From positions 310,001 through 374,000 of the forward strand of contig NZ_JAUTAG010000001.1 in the NCBI RefSeq assembly GCF_030818255.1: a stretch of 64,000 nt of DNA, given 5' to 3'. The notes under the pieces are model-generated. The model made no database searches. It saw only the letters and a program-made list of their open reading frames with translations, and was not told the DNA's origin. The DNA is from Microbacterium sp. SORGH_AS_0969. GTDB taxonomy: Bacteria; Actinomycetota; Actinomycetes; Actinomycetales; Microbacteriaceae. The position numbers were made by a program, and so were the translations under genes. Shown here one piece after another: positions 55,430 through 62,195 of this stretch; position 1 is the first letter of the stretch, and each line of letters starts with the position of its first letter.

Positions 55430-57111
55430 CGTGACTCTTTCGTGTCGGACGTCGGGGGGACCAAGGGGGAGAACAGAACGGAAGCGGGCTCGACGATGTG
55501 ACTCGACCACACCGTCGCGAGCAGCGACCGCGGCCCGAGGTGGACGATCGCACGGCCGGACGCGGGGAGTCCGGGGGCGGACACGTCGACGGTGCCGATC
55601 ACCCGGGCTGGCACCTCCACGCCGCGCACCTCGACCGGTGAGAACGCGGTCAGCGGCGCGCTGCTCGCACGCTGCGCGGTGGGCCGGGCGACTCCGCGCG
55701 CGACAACGAGGTCGGCCAGGATGCCGCTGGTCGTCAGGTCGACGGCTTCTCCCCCGGAGAGGACGTCGGGCTCGGTCGCGCCGACGGGGGCCAGCAGCTC
55801 GACGCGGTTGTCGGCCACCGTGAAGCCGAGCGTCCGCGTGGAGTCGACGGGGATCGCCCCCGCGATGCCGAGGACGGCAGCGACGACGACGGTGCTCACC
55901 AGCACGAACCGCGCTCGCCCCCGCCCTCGCGTCCAACCGGCCGCGAGCCATCGCGCCACGACGACGCCGACCGCGACGGCCACGGCAGCGGGCAGTGCGA
56001 GAACGACGAACGCGCCGACCGCTCCCGTCCCCGACAAGGCATGAAGGGCCCGTTCGATCGCGACCACGACGAGCACGGTCGGCACGAGTGCGCTCAGGAT
56101 GCCGAAAGGCACGCTCCACCACCGGGCGAGAGCCCGCGGCGCAGGCGGGCCCCCGAAGAGCAAACGACGGAGGGAGGCCGCGGCATCCGCCATCGTCCGC
56201 GAGCGGAGGTTCGGTTCGTCCAGTGCACTCATCAGCGCGATGTAGCCGTCGAAGCGGACGAACGGGATCAGGTTCAGAGCGACGACCGCGAGGCACGCGC
56301 AGCTCACGACGAGGAGCGCGCGCCGGACGTCCGGATCGGGTGCGAAGAGCGCGCCCAGCGCCGCGACCGCAGCAATCGCGACGTGCACGGCCGGTCCGGC
56401 GAGCGCGACCGCGACGCGCGAGGCGCGGGACGGCAGCCGCCACGCGTCCGTGACATCGACGAAGAATGCCGGGCCGAGGTATAACAGCATTGCCCCGGCC
56501 CGTCGGGGGCGGCCGCCGCCGTGCGTGAGGGCTACTCCGTGTGCCCCCTCGTGCACGAACGTCGCGGCGATGAGCACAAGGGCCACGACGAGGACATCGA
56601 GCAGCGGCAGCGGTGACGTCAGCGCGGCGACCGCGTCGGCGGCCTGCAGGCCGAGCGCGCCGAGCCCACCCGCGATCAGCGCGGCCAGCGGCCACCTCGC
56701 CCACCCTCGTAGCAATGGACGGACGAGCCAATGGAGTCGGTCGAAGAGCCGGGGGGCGCGCAGCGTCGCGAACTGAATCGTCAGCGGCGGGCGGTACACG
56801 ATGCGTCCCGCGGTCCTGCGTTCCGAGCCCTGCAGGAGACCAGCGCGACGAAAGCGGTCCGCGAGCGCGGCGAACTCTTCGCGCGTCTGATCGGGCGCGA
56901 ACCGCCGACGCAGCTCGTCGAGGCTCGTGCGCCCGTCCATCGCGCGCAGCGTCGCGGCGACGGCCGACGAGGCGCGCGAGACGGGCACGCCGTCGACGCT
57001 GACGAGCCAGTGCTCGCCACCGGCTGCGGGCTCGATGCACACGGCGTCGGCCAGCCGCGGAGGGGCATCGGCGGGGGCAAAGGCGTCACGCAGCATCGCC
57101 GGTCCCGTCAT
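55426..57111 (-). CDS. mpaP: Daptide-type intramembrane metalloprotease (M50 family)
   Basis: A 561-residue protein. An N-terminal cytoplasmic part of about 110 residues has a PqqD-like fold signature (SAVAATLRAMDGRTSLDELR). A polytopic membrane region follows with the zinc motif HEGAH (187-191) and a distal NLIPFVRFDGY (280-290) supplying the third ligand Asp. The C-terminal roughly 140 residues are an extracytoplasmic domain. M50 (site-2-protease-like) enzymes cut substrates at the membrane; here it likely removes the leader from the hydrophobic precursors during export. The ATG at 57111 overlaps the methyltransferase gene by 26 bases; an alternative ATG is at 57096. Confidence 0.88.
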   Translation of the reverse strand: MTGPAMLRDAFAPADAPPRLADAVCIEPAAGGEHWLVSVDGVPVSRASSAVAATLRAMDGRTSLDELRRRFAPDQTREEFAALADRFRRAGLLQGSERRTAGRIVYRPPLTIQFATLRAPRLFDRLHWLVRPLLRGWARWPLAALIAGGLGALGLQAADAVAALTSPLPLLDVLVVALVLIAATFVHEGAHGVALTHGGGRPRRAGAMLLYLGPAFFVDVTDAWRLPSRASRVAVALAGPAVHVAIAAVAALGALFAPDPDVRRALLVVSCACLAVVALNLIPFVRFDGYIALMSALDEPNLRSRTMADAAASLRRLLFGGPPAPRALARWWSVPFGILSALVPTVLVVVAIERALHALSGTGAVGAFVVLALPAAVAVAVGVVVARWLAAGWTRGRGRARFVLVSTVVVAAVLGIAGAIPVDSTRTLGFTVADNRVELLAPVGATEPDVLSGGEAVDLTTSGILADLVVARGVARPTAQRASSAPLTAFSPVEVRGVEVPARVIGTVDVSAPGLPASGRAIVHLGPRSLLATVWSSHIVEPASVLFSPLVPPTSDTKESR

Positions 57112-57895
57112 CGAGACGGGTGCGGAGCAGCACCATACCTTCGCCGGAGCGTACGCCGTTCGTCACCACCGGGATCACCTCGGGTGCCGAGAAGCCGGCG
57201 ACTCGCAACTCGCGGGTCACAGCCGCCCCGTCGAGGATGTTCAGGCGTGTGGTCAGCACCGGCACCGGACCGGGCGAGGGCGGCAGCGGAAGCGGCATCC
57301 AATTGACGACCCGGCGTGCGCCGTCGGGCTCCACCTGCTGCGACTGGAGGTAGCTGCGCGATCCGACCGTGATCTCGCGATCAGCGGGTTGTCGCAACGC
57401 GCGCGCGGCACCCGTTGCGGCAACCGAGAGCACGAACGACCCGCGCGGCGCGAGATGGCGTCGTACGGTCGCGAGCAATCGATGGCGGTCGGTCGGCTCG
57501 AGCAGCGTGATTGAGGTCGCCGCGAGGACGATGAGATCGAAGTCACGACCGAGGTCGACGTCGCACATGTCGGCGACGACGATGTCGCACGACGTTCCGG
57601 CGGGGAGCGCGGCGCGCAGACGCGCCAGCATGTCGGTCGAGAGGTCGAGCGCCGTGACGCGCTTGCCGGTCCGGACGAGCGGAAGCGTGATCCGGCCGCT
57701 CCCGGCGGCGAGGTCGAGCACGTCGGGTCCGACGCGGCGCGCGATGTCAAGCACCTCTCGGATCTCGGACCGGTCGGGGCCGACGAGGTCGTCGTAGAAT
57801 CTGGCACCGTCGCCGGCGTAGAGGTCACTCGGTGTGGCGACACACCCGGCATCGGCCAGACGATGACACACGGAGTCGGTGAGCGGGGCGGTCAT
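57086..57895 (-). CDS. mpaM: SAM-dependent methyltransferase of the daptide pathway
   Basis: A 269-residue class I methyltransferase with SAM-binding motif VLDLAAGSGRITLP (59-72), the acidic residue at the end of strand 2 in VTALDLSTDMLARL, and VVADMCDVDL. In the described daptide pathway this enzyme dimethylates the new C-terminal amine. AAAGAGG precedes the ATG. It begins 70 bases after the last precursor gene and overlaps the protease gene. Confidence 0.9.
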   Translation of the reverse strand: MTAPLTDSVCHRLADAGCVATPSDLYAGDGARFYDDLVGPDRSEIREVLDIARRVGPDVLDLAAGSGRITLPLVRTGKRVTALDLSTDMLARLRAALPAGTSCDIVVADMCDVDLGRDFDLIVLAATSITLLEPTDRHRLLATVRRHLAPRGSFVLSVAATGAARALRQPADREITVGSRSYLQSQQVEPDGARRVVNWMPLPLPPSPGPVPVLTTRLNILDGAAVTRELRVAGFSAPEVIPVVTNGVRSGEGMVLLRTRLDDGTGDAA

Positions 57896-57965
57896 AGAGC
57901 CTCTTTCTCTGGTTCGAGGGGGAGCGTCGAGGGGGACACGCGAGCGGCGTCTCCCCCTCGACGGG

Positions 57966-58088
57966 TCAGGTGGCGATGGCGACCGTCCCGGCGACGATGG
58001 CGATGATGTAGCTGGCGTGCTGCCACCACTCCAGGGGGGCGTCGAGTTCGTCGAGCTCCTCGAAGCGCAGTGCGAGATCGTTGGACAT
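57966..58088 (-). CDS. Daptide precursor peptide (third)
   Basis: A 40-residue peptide with a leader ending in FEELDELDAP (about 9-18) and a hydrophobic C-terminal part (HASYIIAIVAGTVAIAT) ending in Thr, the residue modified in daptides. GAGGAGG lies seven bases before the ATG. It lies 60 bases after the second precursor gene and 70 before the methyltransferase gene. Too short for most gene finders. Confidence 0.9.
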   Translation of the reverse strand: MSNDLALRFEELDELDAPLEWWQHASYIIAIVAGTVAIAT

Positions 58089-58148
58089 GAGTCACCTCCT
58101 CGGGTGCATAAAGGGATCGGATGGCGAAACCCGACCATTCGCGGCGGC

Positions 58149-58271
58149 TCAGGTTGCGGACAGGGCGAGGAATCCGAGGGCCACTCCGTAGCTGAAGCCG
58201 CGGAACCAGTCCCATCCGTCGTCGGGGGCGTCCAGCGCGTCGAGTTCGATGAAGTCGAGGGTGGATGTCAC
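58149..58271 (-). CDS. Daptide precursor peptide (second)
   Basis: A 40-residue peptide starting at GTG 58271 (GGAGGTG upstream). Its leader carries DFIELDALDAP (6-16) and its hydrophobic end reads GFSYGVALGFLALSAT, again finishing in Thr. Compared with the other two it has an acidic insertion DDGWDWF after the leader. It lies 62 bases after the first precursor gene. Confidence 0.88.
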   Translation of the reverse strand: MTSTLDFIELDALDAPDDGWDWFRGFSYGVALGFLALSAT

Positions 58272-58333
58272 GTGTAAGTCACCTCCTTCATGCGGGTGAG
58301 GGCTGATGGCGTGCCGCGGGCGGGCGCAGCGCG

Positions 58334-58471
58334 TCAGGTCGCGATCGCGACGCCGATGCCGACGACCGTGAGCCCGGCGAGGACCCCCTGGTAGAAGCTG
58401 TCCCAGCTCGGCGGCTCGAGTGCGTCGAGTTCTTCGAACGTCAGCTGCGGGCTCATCGTGAGATTCGTCAT
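58334..58471 (-). CDS. Daptide precursor peptide (first)
   Basis: A 45-residue peptide with the leader LTFEELDALEPP (10-21) and a hydrophobic C-terminus QGVLAGLTVVGIGVAIAT ending in Thr. The ATG overlaps the stop of the dehydrogenase-like gene (ATGA), and GGGAGGTG lies just upstream, inside that gene's end. Precursor synthesis is therefore coupled to a tailoring enzyme. Confidence 0.9.
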   Translation of the reverse strand: MTNLTMSPQLTFEELDALEPPSWDSFYQGVLAGLTVVGIGVAIAT

Positions 58472-59670
58472 GTGTGTTCACCTCCCCTCGGCGGTCTCGG
58501 AGTGTCCGTGGGGCGCAACCGGGACGCCTCGCCGGGCGGGTTCGGAGCCCACCGCGCCCGATCGAGGACATTCCGCACGTCGGTGGCCGAGATTCCCGGG
58601 AGTGCCGGACCCCGACCGCCCCACCACCGTTCCACCCGGACGGCCATCGCTGTCCGGGCTTTCGCGCCGGGTCGAGGAGCGAACGGCAGATCCCAGCGCG
58701 AAAGGAGAGCGTCGATACCGGCCGCCGGATTGAGGGGGAGCCGCGTGTCGCGGACCGCCTCGCGCCAGAACGCCTCCAATGGCGCGGTCGCCCCCCAGCG
58801 AGTGTCGCCCTCTTCGATCCGCTGCCACACGGCGGAGACGACCGAGGCCGTCGCCCGCATCTTCGTCGTGCCGGCGACGAAGGAGACCTCATTGGCGAGG
58901 TACCAGTGGCGGGGGCTGAAGGGCGCGCGCCCGCGCAGGGCGGCGCTGCGTTGCGTCGCCGCGCTGAGACGAGCGATCCGCAGACGACTCGACGGCGTGA
59001 GCGCGCCGAGTCCCGCAGCCAGCACGGCGCGCGCGATATCGACGGCATGGGCATGAGCGCGCGGATGAGCGCGGTGAGCGGTGCTCACGCCCGCGAGACG
59101 CAGCAGAATCTCGAGGCATCCCGCCCGGACGACGGCAGCCTCGAGCGACGCGTAGTGCGTCTCGTCCAGGACGGCATATCGGGGTCGTACGACCTCACCG
59201 ACGAGGAGGCGGAGACCAGCCGCTGTGCGAACCATCGCGACGGCGTTCGACTCCGCGGAGGTGCCCACGGTCGTCGGCACGGCAACCACCTCGATCGATC
59301 GCGACGCGGGCGCGGGCAGCGGCACGACGGCGACACTCTCGGCCCGTTCCCGCGCCCAGGTCACGGTCGCGGGTCCCAAAGCGGCGACCGCGACTGCGTC
59401 GATGATCGTCCCTCCTCCGACGGCGACCACCGACTCCGCCCCGATGTCGCGCAGGCGTTCGGCGAGGTCGGCGACGGTTGCGGCATCCACCGTGTCGACC
59501 TCGAGCGGAACGACCGAGCCGGAACGGCAAAGGCTCTCCGCGAGCGGCGCCAGGCCCCCGTCGACCACGACGACCTTCCGGCGTCCTGCCGTCGCCCTCG
59601 CGCACGCTGCGGGGCCGACGCCTGCCCCCGCGAAGATCGTTGACCTCCGGCGACGAGGAACGAAGTTCAC
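58468..59670 (-). CDS. mpaB: Daptide-type dehydrogenase-like enzyme (iron-alcohol-dehydrogenase fold)
   Basis: A 400-residue protein. An N-terminal nucleotide-binding half has GGGTIID (85-91) and VPTTVGTSAESN (131-142), both family hallmarks of iron-dependent alcohol dehydrogenases. The segment where the family has a Gly-x-Asp-(x)3-His metal motif reads AGCLEILLRLAG here, so the usual Asp and His ligands are not evident. In described daptide pathways this protein, with the recognition protein, is linked to oxidative decarboxylation of the terminal Thr. The GTG start overlaps the aminotransferase stop (GTGA). The C-terminus is Pro/Arg-rich (RLRPTDTPRPPRGGEHT). Confidence 0.85.
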   Translation of the reverse strand: MNFVPRRRRSTIFAGAGVGPAACARATAGRRKVVVVDGGLAPLAESLCRSGSVVPLEVDTVDAATVADLAERLRDIGAESVVAVGGGTIIDAVAVAALGPATVTWARERAESVAVVPLPAPASRSIEVVAVPTTVGTSAESNAVAMVRTAAGLRLLVGEVVRPRYAVLDETHYASLEAAVVRAGCLEILLRLAGVSTAHRAHPRAHAHAVDIARAVLAAGLGALTPSSRLRIARLSAATQRSAALRGRAPFSPRHWYLANEVSFVAGTTKMRATASVVSAVWQRIEEGDTRWGATAPLEAFWREAVRDTRLPLNPAAGIDALLSRWDLPFAPRPGAKARTAMAVRVERWWGGRGPALPGISATDVRNVLDRARWAPNPPGEASRLRPTDTPRPPRGGEHT

Positions 59671-60914
59671 CCGGCCACCTCCGCCATGTGGGCCAGACCC
59701 GCGCGGATCGCCGCGTCCAACTCGGCGAACGCGCCATCGCCGTACCCATACCCCGGGATGAGCTGGATGCCGTCCACCCCCGGATGCACGATCGCGCCGG
59801 CCGCCGCGATGGCGGCGATGGCGTCGGGGATCTGTCCGGGCGACAGCCGCGTACCTCCGGCATCGGCCAGGGCCACGGCGAGGAAGGCCCCACGCCCGCG
59901 GACCTCGACGGCCAGACCGTCTCGGACCAAGGCGTCGGCGAGTTCCCGGGTGCCGGTGGCCGTGCGCTGCGCGGCCGCCCGCACCTCCGGCCGTCGGAAC
60001 TCATCGATGAACGCGAGGATCGCCGCCGCGACCGCCGGGGTACCTGCCTGGGTCTCACCGTGGACGAACGTTGCGCGCCGATCGGTGAATGCCGACACGA
60101 CACGAGGGCCGACCAGCACAGCCGCGGCGCCTATCGCTCCGTTCGTCAGAGCCTTGGAGAGAACGAGCAGATCCGGGGAGCGCGACCACTCCCCCGACGC
60201 GAACAGCGGGCCGGTGCGCCCGAAACCCGTAGCGACCTCGTCGGCGACGACGAGGAATCCGTGTTCGTCGCGCGCCTCCAGCGTCGCCTCGACGAGAGCC
60301 TCCGAGACGGGATGCGCCCCCGTGCCGAGGACGGGCTCGATGACGACGGCGGCGACGCGGGCGCCCTCGCGCACCAGCAGGGCGGTGAGCTCGCCCGGAT
60401 CGGTGGCGTCGACATGCCGCACCGCCCGGCGGTCGAGGGCATACGCCGCTTGGCCGAGGGCATCGCCGCTCAACGCGTGGCTGCCGTACATCGTACCGTG
60501 GTAGCTGCCGCGGAGTCCCACGACGAGGGTGCGGGCGGGCTCGCCCCGCTCGATCTGGAATTGGCGCGCGAGCTTCATCACGACGTCGTTGGCCGCGCCC
60601 CCGGAGGTCGAGAAGATCACACGGCCATACCGGTCGGACCCGGCCAGATCGAGCAGCGCCGCGGCCGCGTCCTGCGCCGGGCGGTGCACGCCGCGGAAAA
60701 GCGTCAGGTATGACGCGTCGCGCAGGGCGACGGCGACCGCGTCGGCGACGCCGGGGTGACCGTAGCCGAGCGGGACGTTCCACAGCCCGCTCGTTGCGCA
60801 CAACCTCTCGGAACCGTCGGCGAACCGCACGCGATGCCCTCGCGCCGAGACCGCGACGCGGTCCGCGGCGAACGCGAGGTCCACGGGCGACATCGCCGAC
60901 CAGACCGGGTTCAC
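59667..60914 (-). CDS. mpaD: Daptide-type PLP-dependent aminotransferase (class III)
   Basis: A 415-residue aminotransferase with SGGAAN (104-109), the PLP-stacking region SYHGTMYGSHALSG, DEVATGFGRTG (225-235) and Schiff-base K254 in LSKALTNG. In the daptide route it converts the C-terminal ketone into a primary amine, which is then dimethylated. The GTG start overlaps the recognition-protein stop (GTGA). Confidence 0.9.
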   Translation of the reverse strand: MNPVWSAMSPVDLAFAADRVAVSARGHRVRFADGSERLCATSGLWNVPLGYGHPGVADAVAVALRDASYLTLFRGVHRPAQDAAAALLDLAGSDRYGRVIFSTSGGAANDVVMKLARQFQIERGEPARTLVVGLRGSYHGTMYGSHALSGDALGQAAYALDRRAVRHVDATDPGELTALLVREGARVAAVVIEPVLGTGAHPVSEALVEATLEARDEHGFLVVADEVATGFGRTGPLFASGEWSRSPDLLVLSKALTNGAIGAAAVLVGPRVVSAFTDRRATFVHGETQAGTPAVAAAILAFIDEFRRPEVRAAAQRTATGTRELADALVRDGLAVEVRGRGAFLAVALADAGGTRLSPGQIPDAIAAIAAAGAIVHPGVDGIQLIPGYGYGDGAFAELDAAIRAGLAHMAEVAG

Positions 60915-61963
60915 GCCCTCGCCCCCACATCAACGGAACCGTCTGCCGCCTGGACGCCCAGGCGCACTCCCAGCAGGCGCTCAGCCTCGGCGCACATCGC
61001 GCGCGCCGCGTCGATGGACAACCCCTCGGTGCGGGCGAGACGCTCCGCAGCCGCCGCCGGGTCGATGGACCCCTGCACCGCCGCGACCACGCGGACAGTC
61101 CGTTCGGGCAGACGCTGACGCCGACGCGTCCGGAGGTCGACGAGCAGCACCTCGCCGGGCGTGCGCACGAGGAACGGATCGTCGGCGCGGGCAACCGCTC
61201 CCGGGGCGACGCCCTGACCCGCATCGGAAACCGCGGACCAGCCGAACCCGTCGATTCGCAGATCGGATGCCTCGATCCCGGCAGATCTCGCGAGTTCGGC
61301 CGCGTACACGAAGCGCCCCAGCCACGGCCGGGCCGCCAGATCGCCCATGAGGTCCGCGGCCGCCGCGATGCCGGCCAGTGCCTCCCACCGAGAACGGGGC
61401 AAGGCGAGCACATCCGCGATGTCGTCCGCGGGGCCGAGCACCGCACCCTGCGCACCCGCGGTCAGCCGACCGTCCGCGTGCACGTGCACGACGTGTGGAG
61501 CGGTCGAGGCGAACGGATCGGCGAACACGTCGGCGTCGGCGAGACGAAGACGCGAGTCGGTCATCGGCGAGGTGAAGACCCCGGAGGCGTGCGCAAGGTC
61601 GGCGTCGGCGAGGAACGCCCGCCACCCGTCGGCGTCGAGGAAGCGCATCGCGGTCGGCCCGACGAGTTCGACGTAGGCTGCCGCGGCGTAGTGCTGCAGC
61701 TCGACCGCGTGCCCTGCCGCATGCAGGACATCGCCGATCTCGTCGAAGACGCCGTCGTATCGGACCACTTGCGCCGCGGTGGCGACGGGTGCACCCGAGG
61801 GGGCGAGAAGAACGTCATCCACCGTCAGCGCCGCCGCGGCCGACTCGGTCGGCGCGCCCGAAGCGCAGAACACCGCCCGCCGGAACGCGACGTGGCGCCC
61901 CGTGATCCACTCCCCGACGATCCGCGCGTCTCTCGCGTCGACTGCCCGTCGCGTCACAGCCAC
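60911..61963 (-). CDS. mpaC: Daptide biosynthesis RiPP recognition protein
   Basis: A 350-residue soluble protein with no catalytic motif. The N-terminal half carries a WITGRHVAFRRAVFCASG region, and the C-terminal half repeats small helical segments rich in Ala/Arg. Position, size and partners match the daptide recognition protein, which binds the precursor leader and works with the dehydrogenase-like enzyme. The GTG at 61963 has GAGGGGG upstream (a GTG at 61957 is also in frame). It is the first gene of the operon. Identification rests more on context than on visible motifs. Confidence 0.78.
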   Translation of the reverse strand: MAVTRRAVDARDARIVGEWITGRHVAFRRAVFCASGAPTESAAAALTVDDVLLAPSGAPVATAAQVVRYDGVFDEIGDVLHAAGHAVELQHYAAAAYVELVGPTAMRFLDADGWRAFLADADLAHASGVFTSPMTDSRLRLADADVFADPFASTAPHVVHVHADGRLTAGAQGAVLGPADDIADVLALPRSRWEALAGIAAAADLMGDLAARPWLGRFVYAAELARSAGIEASDLRIDGFGWSAVSDAGQGVAPGAVARADDPFLVRTPGEVLLVDLRTRRRQRLPERTVRVVAAVQGSIDPAAAAERLARTEGLSIDAARAMCAEAERLLGVRLGVQAADGSVDVGARA

Positions 61964-62139
61964 ACCCCCTCGCTACCCCCACACGCTGCTTCCGAGCGCG
62001 CGGACCCTCCTCAAGCGAGGGCCGAGAAGAATGTATACATGCACTCGTACGAGTGCCACGGTATTGAGGAGTTAATCACCCGGCTGATTCGTCGCGATCA
62101 CCACCGACCGAGACGGGTGTCCCGTCCGACCGGGGTTGA
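61964..62139 (-). promoter_or_regulatory. Daptide operon promoter region with palindromic operator
   Basis: GCACTCGTACGAGTGC (62041-62056) is a perfect 16-bp palindrome directly adjoining ATGTATACAT (62031-62040). On the minus strand TATACAT can serve as the -10 box, which would put the palindrome between -10 and -35, a classical repressor position. No good TTGACA is visible. A weaker AATCA/TGATT dyad lies at 62074-62089. No regulator gene is encoded in the operon. Confidence 0.55.
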
Positions 62140-62180
62140 CGGATGCCACGCCCCCGCGGCGCGTGGGGGCGTGGCATCCG
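62140..62180 (-). terminator. Terminator of the downstream ABC exporter gene
   Basis: Nineteen-base arms CGGATGCCACGCCCCC... with one G-T position around a short loop, 16 bases beyond the stop codon at 62196. Confidence 0.8.
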
Positions 62181-62195
62181 AGGGTCGGAGAGAGG

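Noticed and set aside
58474..59643. Open frame opposite the daptide dehydrogenase-like gene
   Set aside because: Antisense shadow; the minus-strand gene has family motifs and joins its neighbours through exact GTGA/ATGA overlaps.
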